Below are positions 23,130-34,699 of a DNA stretch of 64,000 nt, piece after piece. The stretch is from Diaporthe sp. PMI_573. Taxonomy: Eukaryota; Ascomycota; Sordariomycetes; Diaporthales; Diaporthaceae. The stretch lies in contig JAJTUP010000005.1 of the NCBI GenBank assembly GCA_021399435.1, positions 496,001 through 560,000 of the forward strand. Reading direction: 5' to 3'. Numbering within the stretch: the stretch's first letter is position 1; each line of letters opens with the position of its first letter. The position numbers were made by a program, and so were the translations under genes. The notes beneath the pieces were generated by a model. It was not told where the DNA came from. It saw nothing but the letters and a program-made list of their open reading frames with translations, and did no database searches.

Positions 23130-25055
23130 TCATGCTCCCCTGCCAGGCCAGGCATTGTACAGGCCCTCAGTGACCGTTACATCGCTAAAGCTCACATCGC
23201 CAGTTCCATCGTGAAAGAAGCTGATGTTTGTGGAGGTCTCATACCACGATCTATTGAACAGTTAGTATGTATATTTAAAGTTGCCTCAATTCTGTTGTCG
23301 TAGCAGGTGGTTGATCTCTTACCTGATCCAGGTGCCAAGAGCAAACCTCCCATTGGCATGTATCTCGACAATGGAGTTGTCGACCACAATCATCAACTCT
23401 AGAGTTTCTATCTTCTCTTTCCCGCCTTCCACGACATCAAAGAGTCGCAATCTCCCCGCCTCGTTTCTAACATCGATGCCGACAGACGACTCCGCAGCGG
23501 CACTGGAGTTGCTCCTGTCTACGATGATCGACTCGTTGGAGAACTGGTAGTATATCGTGGTCGACTCGTACTCTGACGAGAGAATCTTAAATCCAGTTTT
23601 GAGATCGGTGTTTCTTGCAGACTGAGGGAAGCTCAAGTTTGCCGTCACGACGAAGAATTTCGTGTCTGGAGATTGGGCAAACGCTGTCGAGCCGGGGCTG
23701 CTGATCGTTTGGCCTGGTTCGACGAATGAGGTGTTGCTAGCTAGCAACGCAGCCAAAGATTCCCGCGCAATGTTCTGCTGCAGGGTCCTCAGTTCCAAAA
23801 GGCCGCTTGACGTATCGTTGGCAGAAACACTCCAGGAACCAGTCTCTCTTGAAAGATCGTTGTCAACGACGTTGCTGATAGTACTGAGGCTGAGTTCGCG
23901 AGGCAATAGTAAAGCTCCGGTCCAGTTTTGTGCAGATGGGAAGCTTTGAGTTCCGTAGAAGTTGCCCGTGAGCCAGACGTACGAGATGAATCGGTCAGGC
24001 GCAGCGCTCTTCGTAGATGCCACCGAGGAGGCGGGCAGCACTTTTCCGGCTGCTGCATAAGCTGAATGACCCCAGTCCAGCTTTCCTGCCATGGCTGGAG
24101 TGAATTTGGTTTCGCCAGACTCAGACAGGGACAAGTCGCCAGCTGCCCAGAGCATTTCTCTATAGTCAGAGACCTGGGGCACAATTGGCTCGAGAGACCA
24201 CTCGGCACCAAGAGTGACGAACGTCTGACCGTCCTCGTTGTATCCCTCCTCATCAAGAGTGAACACATTACCAGTTTCGAAGTTGAAACCCCATCGGCCT
24301 GCAAAGTCACCGTTCCCCCACGTCGAGTTGGCGGTTTCGTGCCACCATTGGCCCATGTCTTCCCAGTACTGAAAATCCACGTCATGTTGGCGGTACAAGA
24401 ACTGGCTTGGGCCGTCACCGTGAACTCCTCCCGAGATAACAACGTACCAGGCTCCTTCTGTGCTGTTGAGGAGGGTGTCCAGCTGTGCACTCTGGAACAC
24501 GTAGGGGTCGCGGAATCCGGTCACGTTCACCGCGAACGGAGGGGAGGGGATCGCAGGTCCCTGCTCCAACTTTGTAAAATTCTTGCCCCCATCACTCGAC
24601 ACCGCTAAACTCTGCGTCTCGCTTCCGCGCGTGTAGGCAATCATCCACTGGATTGGCAGGTACGAGACGGAGGTATACAGCAGCGTTGGCAGGCCATTGA
24701 TGCCGCTCGGGATGACCGAGCCGTCGAACACGGCTATGGGGTCATTGAGACCGCCAGCCACGATGAACGGGTCGCCGTTTGCATTGAGATCCGTATAGGT
24801 CACAAGATCGTCTGTAGTGGCTCCGGATCCTCCGTTTGAAAGGTAGCCAACGTGGAAGAGGCCCGTTGACGGATCCGTGTAATGCATGCATGGATCTCCG
24901 ATCTGGCCGAAGGGCGGTAGCACGTGGGCTTTCGGCCTCCAAGTCGAGAACAGCGAGGTATCGGTGAGTGTTGACAGGTTGGGAGGCGCGGAATTGTAGT
25001 CGAGCTGCGCAGCTGCCCACGAGGCCATGCCCAGAGTGACTGCCGACTTCATCAT
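23130..25055 (-). CDS. secreted glycoside hydrolase family 32 enzyme
   Basis: Two minus-strand exons, 25055-23323 and 23250-23130, give 617 residues. The last exon supplies the C-terminal SWYETSTNISFFHDGTGD segment. A signal peptide is evident (first 17 residues). The GH32 five-blade propeller motifs are present in altered form. The nucleophile motif is IGDPCMHY (Asp54) instead of the usual NDPNG. The transition-state stabiliser is FRDPYVF (Asp183). The acid/base position is FNFETGN (Glu260), with Thr where many members have Cys. The beta-sandwich module fills the C-terminal third. Family members cleave sucrose, inulin or levan, or move fructosyl groups, outside the cell. The changed first motif marks a distinct fungal subgroup, so the substrate should not be assumed to be sucrose. 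Confidence 0.88.
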
Positions 25056-25941
25056 GACAGCACAGCCGGGGTACCAAGTCTTTACTGCGAGGTAAAGACA
25101 GGCAGGTAAGGCGTGAAGGACAGAAAGGGACGATACATCGAGGCATCGTGAGATCTTTACTATACCGCTACATCGTCGCTCCGATATTAAACCGTTGGAC
25201 CCATCCTTACTAGCCGATTCGGGGCAACGACCTATACGTCCTCGGCAGTAAGGCCGGAGATGAGAGCCATGTGGGGCGGAGTGGAGAGAATCTCATCCTC
25301 GCAAATATTTCCGATGTTTGCGGGGAAGCCCCAAGGCCAGAGGAGACGGAAAACACCATAATTGACAGTGAAGCTATTTTGAGGCACTGAACATTCATGA
25401 ATAAGAAAGAATAGATGGCAATATCTCATTGCGGTCGAAACCTGAAGAAGACGCGCTTCTTGCATCATCTAATCGATTCCCGGGATTTTCTTCCCAGCCA
25501 CTTTGGACATGATGGCACTCATTATTCAATCATTTTAGCCTAATTACCGACGCAGTCACACCATCATCTGTTCCGGCTGCGTGGTCAGCAACAGAGGAAT
25601 AATAGGATGGACCACAGCCATTTCAGAGTTTGAGCTAGCTTCAAGGGAATACAGCCTCACTCCATTGCTAAACAATTCAATTGTCGACCTTGGCACGCAT
25701 GTTTGAGCATGTGTGCCAAGACGCCACCTGTAGTACTCATAGGTAGCTCGGGAGGGAGTCCTGCAAGTTGCTTGCCTACCTACCTACTTAAATACATAGC
25801 GCCGGGTATCAGCGGATGGAGGCGACCTCAATCCACCGCCCCGAGCATGTGAGCATATAAAGACACCGATTCACACCCGACACGCGAAGAGATCGATTGA
25901 AGAACATGACGTGAAGCCAATCCCTCTCTCTGGTTCCAACC
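25056..25941. other. divergent intergenic region
   Basis: About 890 bp between the GH32 gene (minus) and the oxygenase gene (plus), so it holds both promoters. A TATA-like GCATATAAAG lies at 25853-25862, about 80 bp before the oxygenase start. Nothing else stands out. Confidence 0.55.
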
Positions 25942-27066
25942 ATGCATTATCCATATGCAAATGTCCCAACCATCTCGTTCCAGGGACTGACAAGGGGAGA
26001 CGAGGCTAAGGCTCTCATGGAGGCATGTGTCAGTCCTGGCATATTTTACCTTGATTTTCACCATACAGATATGTGGTCAAAAGAGACCGCAGAGGAGCTT
26101 CTAGATACCGCCAAGTCCTTCTTCGACCTTCCACTCGAGATTAAAGCCACCATTGCAATGGAAGGTGGGTCATATGATGGGTATGATAAAGCTCCTGCAG
26201 TAGCATAATTTCCACTGAAAATAGTTTGAAGCTTAAACGAATTTCAGATACAAACCCAAAGGCAATAATATAACAGATGAACGAGGCTCCCCCGATCAAA
26301 ACGAATTTCTTAACGTAAGGAAATGCTACAGTCTAGCCGAGCCGGCACTAATGTTTTGCAGATTTCGAAACACGACGCTGTCACTAAGAAATGTGCAAGT
26401 TACACGCGGAATGGCCTTCTCGGTCCTCCCTCGATTGAGCAAATATCATCATTCATTACTTCCAGCCATCACGTACTCACAACTATCCTTGATAAGCTCT
26501 CAGTTTCGCTTCAGATATCCCCTGTTGAGAACCTTGCTAGCTTGCACCAATTTGACGGCAATTCTGGAGATCATCTGCGGTTTGTGAAATACTCACCGGA
26601 GCTCTCTACGCCGCCACGAGACCCTCACGTCATGCTCGTCCCACACACGGACTTTGGCACTCTAACCCTGCTTTACTCTAAGCAATCAGGCCTAGAAATC
26701 CAAAATCCTCAAACGGGGATATGGGAATTTGTCGATCCCAGGCATCAACCACTAGTCATCGTTGGCGACGCTTTGGTCAAATTCACCAACGGTCGTCTAC
26801 GCTCCTGTATCCATCGAGTCTCGCTCCCACAAATTGAGGTGCTTAAAGGGGAACAGAAATACTCGCTTGGTTATTTCCTTAGACCGGAAGATGCAGTTCT
26901 GCTCCGTCCCTTGACAAGCCCCTTGATCCCTCCGACCTCTCCCACGAATATAGCTATCCGCAGCGATGAGTGGGTGAAGCACCGTGTGAAGGCTAGCATG
27001 ATTACCACTTATTCAGAGACACAAGATTGGGAACAGATGAAAGGAACCGCAGTGGGTTGGAAATAA
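25942..27066 (+). CDS. 2-oxoglutarate/Fe(II) oxygenase, isopenicillin-N-synthase-like
   Basis: Three exons: 25942-26180, 26248-26314, 26362-27066, giving 336 residues. The N-terminal non-haem dioxygenase domain (about 1-100) carries the family's early segment (AKSFFDLPLEIKATI). The double-stranded beta-helix follows. Its iron ligands are His197 and Asp199 in PHTDFGTLTLL and His253 in CIHRVSL, with the co-substrate Arg likely in the HRVS region. This matches the isopenicillin-N-synthase-like group that hydroxylates, desaturates or cyclises small molecules and is common in fungal secondary metabolism. No biosynthetic core gene lies nearby, so the substrate is open. The intact TATA-like element upstream and clean splice sites suggest it is expressed. 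Confidence 0.88.
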
Positions 27067-27472
27067 GGGCACCATGTAACTAAACAGAAAACAAATTTCT
27101 ATTCTTTTCATTGAAGGCGCAAAGCAAGATCATAGTGGCTGAGCAGGTTGGAAAGTCACGGCACAGCGTCTCTCTTGCACAGTCGAGAAACTTTAAGAAG
27201 ATGAATGATGAGAAAGAACGGAATTGGGAGAGTCCTACGCGTGACCAACGGCTAGGTTAATCCTACGGACTCAAGAAAAGCAATATCACTCATTGGGGCA
27301 CCAAGACGCACTGTGGAAATAAAGACTAATGCCTGTCATGATGAGTCAATAAGTTTCAAGAGAGGCAGACGTCCGAACTTGCTCCAAGTTGCCAGGTGGT
27401 CTATGCTGGAGACAGAGAATTTAAGACATTTCATAATGTGCTGATGAGTTGCGAGGCAAGCTTCCCAGCTCT
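27067..27472. other. intergenic between convergent oxygenase genes
   Basis: About 400 bp between the tails of the intact oxygenase and the truncated one. Nothing recognisable. Confidence 0.5.
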
Positions 27473-28188
27473 TCACCCTAGTTTGACCAACTCCTCAACA
27501 TGAGTTTGTTTCAAGCGACTGATAATGTGACTTCCCACCGTGAAAGAAGTGTGCTCCTTTTCACAGCTGTTTCGAGGAGACGAGCTTCCAGATAGGGGTT
27601 CGATAACGTAGTCGTGGTTTCCGTTGAAGAAGAAAGGCACGGTATATCGTGAAACATGCTGGGTCAAGCAAACCCTAAAGGCAAAATTCCGTTCGGTTTA
27701 GCATTTGAATCTTTTGGATACTGTAGGTTTACGGGAAGGGAGACAGTAATACCTGTGGGTACAAGATATGTAGTAATCATCGGTCCATTTTTGCAACAGA
27801 TCGCCCACATTAACAACTAGGATATCCTTCTGTGGAGCTATTGCGATCCAGTCGTCCTGTTCGGGTGGTTTAATCCCCAAACCTGGGACTGCTCCCTGCA
27901 AAAGTATTGTGACTTTTGTGACGCTTTTGTAAGTACCAGGCTTTTCAATCTCGCATTCCACGTTATTGTACTCACTTGACCCAAAATCTGTATGTGATCC
28001 ACAGCCAATATGGTCGGCACTCAGAGATGTGGGTCTTGGAGGGTAGTGAACGAGTCTCAGAGTGCTTCCCAGCCAAGATAAAGGATTTCCGTTACTTCCG
28101 GTGTAGTCATCGAAGAATGTTTTATCAAGGGACAGGGATGCTGCAATAAGTGGGAAGATTCTCGCATATGCCAAGGGGACTTGCACGG
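27473..28188 (-). pseudogene. 5'-truncated 2-oxoglutarate/Fe(II) oxygenase
   Basis: The 3' part of a second oxygenase gene on the minus strand. Three exons can be read: about 28186-27976, 27912-27753, 27674-27473. They restore one frame through two introns and end in a normal stop. The joined product keeps the C-terminal catalytic half: YARIFPL, then SHTDFGSITILLQ with the His and Asp iron ligands, then SCTHRV with the second His. The N-terminal half (about 130 residues) is missing. Directly upstream on the same strand the sequence is LINE reverse-transcriptase remnant. The break is near 28189, at a TTTAATCAG that could also be an old intron acceptor. It is only distantly like the intact oxygenase at 25942, so not a recent copy. 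I infer loss of function. Confidence 0.8.
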
Positions 28189-28189
28189 C

Positions 28190-29045
28190 TGATTAAACTT
28201 GTTGCACATCTTCCATCATCTTCTCCATCTTACTTCTAACACCTGGGGGTTGTTGTTCTTATCAAGTCGGTGGGAGAAATGCATAACCTCAGTCTTCTTG
28301 ATGTCGAAGCTGATCGCGTTTTCCCTTCCCCACGCTTCAAGTTGGCTGACTCTTGCAGTTGCTCTCGCAGCGGTCTCCTCGAGGGAGTCCCCTACTACTA
28401 ACAGTGTAGTGTCGTCGGCGTACCCGAACCGTTGGTTTCCGGCGTACAGTCAGTAGGTCGGCTCGGTGTAGAGCAAGAAGAGTATGGGTGAGGCCGGGGA
28501 TCCTTATGGTAGACCGCAGGCCAGCGGGACATATTCGCCAGTGTGCTCGTCTACGCGGACTCTGCACACCCTGTTTGTCATGAAAGTTTGGGCCAGGCGG
28601 ATGACCCGCTCTGGCCAGCCTTGCTCCCTTAGCCTGGTGCTTTGTCTGCCGACTAGGGTGCAGCCGAAGGCCCCTTCAACGTCCTGGGTGACTACTGTGG
28701 CTACCTTGCCGTTTTCGAGGGCGTTTTCTATGTCGTGGGTCAGCGCCATAACCAGGTCGTTGGCGGACCTCTTAGGAAGGGCCCCCGACTGTTGCGAGTG
28801 AAGGACCCCCTCCTGTATGGCCAGGTATGAAAGTCGCCACGCGAAGAGTCTGTCGATCCCCTTGCCGACGCAGGACGTGAGTGAGATGGGGCGGTAGGAC
28901 CCCGGTTCTGAGAGATTGGTTTTCCCCGGCTTGGTGATCATGACAACCTCCGCCCTCCGGAAAGGGGCCGGGTAGTGACCCATCTCCAGGGCCTTCTCAT
29001 ACAGCGTTCTGATGGCGGGGCCGATAGTCTCCCACACCCTTACAC
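28190..29045 (-). mobile_element. LINE (non-LTR retrotransposon) reverse-transcriptase remnant
   Basis: Minus-strand reverse transcriptase fragment. It has MITKPGKTNLSEPGSYRPISLTSC, then VTQDVEGAF, then GSPASPILF, then YADDTTLLV, then a TEVMHFSHR tail. These are the core motifs of fungal Tad1/I-type LINEs. Frame is kept apart from two in-frame stops. The one at 28504-28506 is TAA where QGSP is expected (CAA to TAA). The one at 28450-28452 is TGA after PTY. Both ends are missing, so it is a remnant, not an element with its own ends. It is fused at about 28190 to the truncated oxygenase gene. Confidence 0.88.
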
Positions 29046-31011
29046 CCTAAACCGTTCTTTACCTGACCAAGCCTTTAAATCACCCTTTATCTGCCTCCTT
29101 TACAGAACTATCACCCACCACAGTCCAATCGCCATCCCTTCGGCCGCCTCTCTCAGTACCATGCTCAATCTCGTTCTTCAAAACTTGCCTCCCCTCCATC
29201 TCTAGGCCTAAGCTTTTAAAGCCAATCCAAATCCATCTCTAGGAGATTCTCACTTAACCTCAGACATTCCTTTCTAGGAAGAGTTGAATAAAAGTCTGTA
29301 TCCACAATATATCATTGCACTACCTGGGTTAAACAATCACTTTATAGAATTCATTAATACAAGGCATCAAAGGTAATAAAGTAAAGTGACAACAGGTTCT
29401 CTAGGCATGGGGAATCAACATGAGCCATTAATGACGTCAAGGGATGCCCAATCACCAAACCGGACTATACCCCTGCAATACAGGCCTAAAATTAAACCCC
29501 TTGCTTGAAAAGGAGGGTCTGGAAAAGGGCCCCCATGACGTCAACGTGCAGGTATCTCTGGCCGCATAAGAGAGTGAGCTAGGTATTTCATAGACCGTCG
29601 GATTAATCTGGCCAGAGGCGCGAACTTTGGCGATTCTAGAAAGTTCCGTACAAGTAAAGAACGTTGACAAACCAAATTCCGCCTAAGAGGCAATATATAC
29701 ATACTTCAGCTAGCTACTCTATAGTTTCTCCAGAATGGGATTATGCTGGAACGGGTTGGTGTTTCTTGAACCCGTTTCCTAAAATCCTTAGCCTGGATCC
29801 TCAGCACTAACCCAAACATTAGCTAGAAGGGGCATGTATCTTAGGTACAAAGACAGTCTTCTGTTTTCAGCTCTCCTATACGCTCCTGTTCCCCATTCTT
29901 ATCAAGACCTTGTTGCCAAGCATGGCGGGATTCTTATTGGCATTACTTATACTGACTTTTCCCAGTTCTTCCAAGTCTGGTTGCCCTCCATAACTAAGGA
30001 GCATGGAATGCTCAAACATGACGTGACACGACCGTGCCCAAGTCCATAAAAATCGCTTGGGTTGACAAAGCGAACAAGCTGCAAGAGGGACACTAAAGCG
30101 GGGATTGCTCTTGAATGCGACTGTGCTGGCGGCAACGAAAGGAAAGGCGCCGCCAAATGGTCAGGAAACAGTGCCAGCTAGTACAATAGAGCGTAGACAT
30201 AGACCGGTCTGTAATAAACAATACGAGAAAACTCACTGGGTGTTGTTCCAGACGTGACGCCTTGTGATATCTAAATCCAATCTGCTCTATGGCTCTGGTG
30301 TCCGTGCGGGGCTTGCCCCGGACACAGAGCCTCGCCATCGTACATGGGATCAGCCGCTTATCTTATCGTTATCTTATCGTCCCGTGGCGGAGCATCAGCA
30401 TTTCTAAGCCCAATTGACATGGGGTGATGGCACCACGCAACGAAGGAAAGGCATCCAGATTCCCAGGCAGACTCTGCGCACGGCGACGACACCTCGGTTG
30501 CGTTGTTACCCGTTGTTCGTCCGTCCCTTGAGGCACGTAGGGCTGATGGCGAGGAGCAGAGCGGTAATGACGAGTTCACTCCCGTCTAGAACGTCACTCC
30601 TCGCCCACCTCACCGTTGACTGGTCAGGCGACTACAGTTGCTGCGCGATGAACCTCCCGCGGAACAATGCAGTGTATTTCAACGACCACTCTCTTTGCGT
30701 TTGATCTGCAACGATGGCATTGCATTGCATGTTTATCGCATCCAGTCTTCCCTTATCCCATAACCGAACGCGTTTATTCCTCGTTGGTCGCTCCCGGGAC
30801 GCGGTCGAGCGTCGCGTCGGAAATCGGCCCTTTGCATCTGCCGTTTTAGACTCTGCGCACAGCAATGACACACCTCGGCTTCAAGCGCGTCACCAGTAGT
30901 GTATTGTAATGAAGTACGAGTGGAGGTATGGAAAAGGATAGCCAGCGGCCTAGTAGGTCACTGCAGTTTCTGGACGACGAGACCGAGGAGAATCTCGACG
31001 TGATCACTCTG
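29046..31011. other. degenerate intergenic segment
   Basis: About 2 kb without a supported gene. All open frames are under 100 codons and look random. A 20-bp motif TCTTATCGTTATCTTATCGT at 30361-30380 recurs at 32777. A second short block (CTCTGCGCAC..GACAC..CTCGG) occurs at about 30470 and again at about 30848. The segment looks like decayed repeat DNA. Confidence 0.55.
30361..30396 (+). repeat. dispersed repeat copy 1
   Basis: TCTTATCGTTATCTTATCGT then CC-CGTGGCGGAGCAT. It matches 32777-32816, where the second half reads ACAGTACCGTGACAGAGCAT. The inner CGTTATCTTATCG-like 12-mer occurs a third time, inverted, at 49804-49815. Small family of unknown type. Confidence 0.6.
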
Positions 31012-32327
31012 CTATTGCTTATTTGGTAGGCGATGCCCACGCCCGTAATGCTCAAAGCCATCCGACACTACGCCGCCATTGTTTAGCCCATTGGCAGGGA
31101 GCGTTTGCCCGACGTCATGCCCACCCGACTTGGCGCTTTCAAGGTCCAGTTGTGTCAGGCTGTCGATCGTTCTCTGGTAGCTCTCATCGCTGATCTGACC
31201 ACCCACATAACGGGCCTGGCCGCTCAAGTTAAGTCGTCTCGCGACAACGAGGTCTGTCACAGTTGAGACCGAAATGCCGTAGCTGTTGTCAGCCATCGTT
31301 ATGTCTTCGAAAAGGTTGCACCGTTCATTAGTCAAAGTCTCGCCCGCATCAGCGACAACGCTCATGCACTGGCGAAGGCTCTCCTTGGTCTCTTGGAGCT
31401 GTGCGAGTTGGGTAACTTCGTACTCGGACAAGGGCACCGTAGACCTCATCGCTTCTATTCTGTTGTCGATGTCATGCTCGTGGGTTTGAAGTCGTGATAC
31501 TAGGGACTGGATAGAGCCTTTGACGACACCCAAGCCGCTCCTAATAAACTTATGTGCTGAAGGCTGCTGTAAGAACTGCGGGTGCTCTTTCGGGGTTGAT
31601 TCGAGTTGCTCAATCTGGGCAGACAGTTGTGAACAGATCTTTAACCCTTGCTGAGTACTCTGCTTCTCCTCCAGCATAGCCATCCACTCGGGCTCATCCC
31701 GGACGGGGCTTTCAGCCTCAGAAGCAGCCAAAGCCCGCACTCTTTCCTCCAATCATTTCATGTGCTCTTGTAGATCGTTCGTCGTATCGCGTATCAAGTC
31801 CTTGTATTCTTCGAGTGCGTCAGGCGTTATTGAGGAAATCACGCGCCTGTAAAACTCCTACCATCAGTTGACTGCGCAAATATAGGCCTGGTGTTTATTC
31901 CTTACATGTTTGCATTGGCTAGTGCTATATTGATAGTAGATTTATATCCAGCAAGCATCTCTCTGAAGTCAGTTATATCTCCTTTAAGGTATTGCTGGCT
32001 GATCCAATCCCGCAAGCTTGGCCGTGATGGGCTGGAATGCTTCGTGCACCAAGCAATCAGGTCGCCATACTCCTCACAAGTCTTGCCGCAACGGAGCAAA
32101 GGAAGCTTGAGAGCATCAAAGTTGATGTCGTCATTGTTATCAACCGTTTCAGCAAGTGACTGTAAAACCCCTCTAAGGTCGGCTAGCTCGTTTTTAAGCG
32201 CGCGGGCGTTCTTGTCCTGGCTCTGGAAGTCGCGAATAGTCGTATAGAGAATAGTGCTAGATTTGAAAGCAAAAGCGACCAACACAACAACACTAGATGC
32301 AATGCTAAGGCCATCCGCCATCTTCAC
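31012..32327 (-). pseudogene. STAND N-terminal-domain gene with internal stop
   Basis: Minus-strand gene in two exons: about 32321-31907 (start MADGLSIASS) and from the acceptor before CGCGTGATTTCC to 31012. The first exon encodes a helical N-terminal domain with SSVVVLVAFAFKSS and LKNELADLRGVLQSLAETV. This resembles the PigL_N/Helo-like N-terminal domain of fungal STAND proteins. The second exon is a long helical, coiled-coil-like stretch (LEERVRALAASE, QLAQLQETKESL) ending in a Gly-rich tail. An in-frame TGA at 31753-31755, between HMK and LEERV, breaks the frame. CGA to TGA would explain it. No NTPase or repeat domain follows. The gene is a short N-domain-plus-coil form and is disrupted. 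Confidence 0.7.
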
Positions 32328-32776
32328 AGCGGAAAAACTTAGTTGCTTAAGGAAATGGTCAAAGGCGGCGATACTTTCCAGCTGGCTGCTACGGGGTTAC
32401 GGATGGTTCAACAAACCATTACATAATGATAAACCATGTCGCACAACAAAACTAGCGATTAGTTCGCTCGGTCAACCGGACTCTAGGGTTTTCGGATGAG
32501 CTCTACTCCCACCGCTAGTCTGGTCTTTACACATCACTAGCGTTAAGCTGTATAGTAAACTGGAAGGTCAAATGCCAATAAGCTTAGCGCCACCAATATC
32601 TAACATCTCTCTAGACCTGGTACATAATTACATCTGCCTCACTCTTTCACTCCCTTCTGGAACAAGGAGAATGGATGACGTGGTAGTCGGAGTTAGCCCC
32701 ACCTCCCAGTTAGAGTAGCTTATGACCAGGTGCCAGCCACATATCGACCCCACTAGCCACAAACACGACTGTTGTA

Positions 32777-32816
32777 TCTTATCGTTATCTTATCGTACAG
32801 TACCGTGACAGAGCAT
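32777..32816 (+). repeat. dispersed repeat copy 2
   Basis: Same 20-bp head (TCTTATCGTTATCTTATCGT) as 30361-30380, then ACAGTACCGTGACAGAGCAT. The two copies differ by one short indel and a few substitutions. Confidence 0.6.
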
Positions 32817-33585
32817 TGTGGCTTTTGAGGCTAGTGTTGTGAAAAACAATCCTATGTGCTGATCTAAAGTGTTAAGACCTCCATCAAGTGACGATAGGAC
32901 ACAGGTGACGATGCGTCTAGCATGGGTATCAGCATCGTCACCTGTGGGGATTCCCCCATATCTCGCTTGGCAATAGCCCGGCCCCCATTCCCTAACCACC
33001 ATTGTGATGACGACCACAACCTCCATCCCAACCATAGACCACACTATTCATCAATATATCATATCCCTTAGTTCCTCCATTTGGACACACTCCCAGATTA
33101 CGTCAGCCTCTTTTCCTGACTTCCCAATCCGTTTTATATGTTTATTCTGTTGCCTTGACGGGCCTAGTAGGATACAAGCAGTAAGTGGGTTTCAGTTGTA
33201 AGTGCATCTCGAGTCTTGTTCGACTCGTTCAAATCTGGTTCCTCTTTAAACTACCCAAATGGAGCGAATCATAATGCAATCTGAACATCACGCCACTATA
33301 ATTAGCCCACCGACAGAACCCCCACCCATTTTTAGTAGCATGAAAGGAGGCCATTTTCAGAAACCTTGTAAGTGGCCGTTTTTGCCTTCCGCATGCGATA
33401 TAAAAGTTAGCAACCCAAGAGTGTCCCACAATTGATGCCCTCTTCGTGAATTTCAGTCACCATAAGAGGTCTCCAAACTCACAGACCAGCAAACTTACTA
33501 ATCAATGTTCCGTTTTAACTTTGGTATATATTTCGCCATGGTTGCATTGGCGTTCTCACTATCTAGTGGCTACCGACGCAATGCG

Positions 33586-33611
33586 AGCACTCGTCCCTGT
33601 GGGCGGGTGCT
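33586..33611 (+). repeat. hairpin module, diverged copy
   Basis: AGCACTCGTCCC then TGT then GGGCGGGTGCT folds on itself. It is followed by TGCTAAAATC and ACGCAATAAAT, the same tail as the hairpin at 33918. Stem mismatches fit a C-to-T change and one extra T. Confidence 0.6.
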
Positions 33612-33917
33612 AAAATCACCACGCAATAAATTTATTGCATTCCATAAAATAAGCCACTATAACAGGTTCTATAAAGGTAGCCAGTGTACGTAGTTGGTTG
33701 TAAATATTGCGGTTAAGCTCAGAGGCTTAAAGTTATTTATACATTACTTTTATTATCTCAGTTTAGCTACGTTTCAACTCACCTGATAAACTTGCCTTGA
33801 CGGACGGTTTCTAAATTCTAAGCCGATGCGTGACTAGCTTATGTTGGTAGAACATCATGGCCTAGAACTAAGCAGGGTAGAGAAAGTCTTTTCGCCTTCT
33901 CGTGGTTATCCACGTGC

Positions 33918-33952
33918 TTTTAGCATCCGGCTCTTGGGGCCGGATGCTAAAA
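33918..33952 (+). repeat. perfect hairpin, 14-bp stem and 7-nt loop
   Basis: TTTTAGCATCCGGC, loop TCTTGGG, then the exact reverse complement ending AAAA. Followed by TCGATACACAATAAAT. With 33586 it forms a small two-copy family. Could be the tip of a MITE-type element. Confidence 0.75.
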
Positions 33953-34699
33953 TCGATACACAATAAATGTACCCGTTGGCCAGGCCCCACCCGGCTCAAC
34001 TGCTCGGCCGTCCCTCCCTCACAAGTTGGGCCCAAAAAGTGTCGCACAGGCCCAAAAAGCCCACACAGTTTGATTTTATACCAAATTTCTTATCGAAAGC
34101 TCTCTCGGGTAGAATTTCTAGAAGAATTAATTTCTATGGGAATTACTTATATATTAATAATATATACCTTTATTTTCACGCATATTGCACTATACTTATA
34201 GCCTAAGGCTAATACAAGTAGGAGTCCTAGACTATAGTAACCCTTATATAACGCCCTCTATTTCTTCCCACACCCTAGACCGAGCAGAACTAGATCCACA
34301 CATTCACCCTCTTTGGGAGAAGAATCTCGCTATGTTAAGCAGCCGCGGCCAGGTCATCTATAACGCTCTGGTCAAGGATGTCGGGGGCAATAGGTAAACG
34401 CAACATATTAAGCATCTGCATAATATCATCAGCCACCTTGAGGACGAGGAGGGTTAGTTGCGGCCTCTATTGTCCGTTGCGTTACAGTGTCGATGGCAGC
34501 GAGTCCAATAATAAATGATTCACAGAGACGCTTGAAGTAGATGAGAGGTGTTTTGTGAGAAGAGGATGAGTCGCGAGAGCAGCTCGCTGAGGTTTAGCTG
34601 CTGCCGATGTTCGGAGCCACACGCCGAGGAATCATTATCGGGAGATTCCTGTCCTGGCCACAGTCAACTTCATAGATATCCCACGAAGACGACAACAAT

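Noticed and set aside
29046..29205. Possible 5' part of the LINE or of the truncated oxygenase
   Set aside because: Frame and motifs stop at about 29045, and I found no continuation of either.
30414..30704. 96-codon open frame
   Set aside because: Low-complexity and in repeat DNA; no support.
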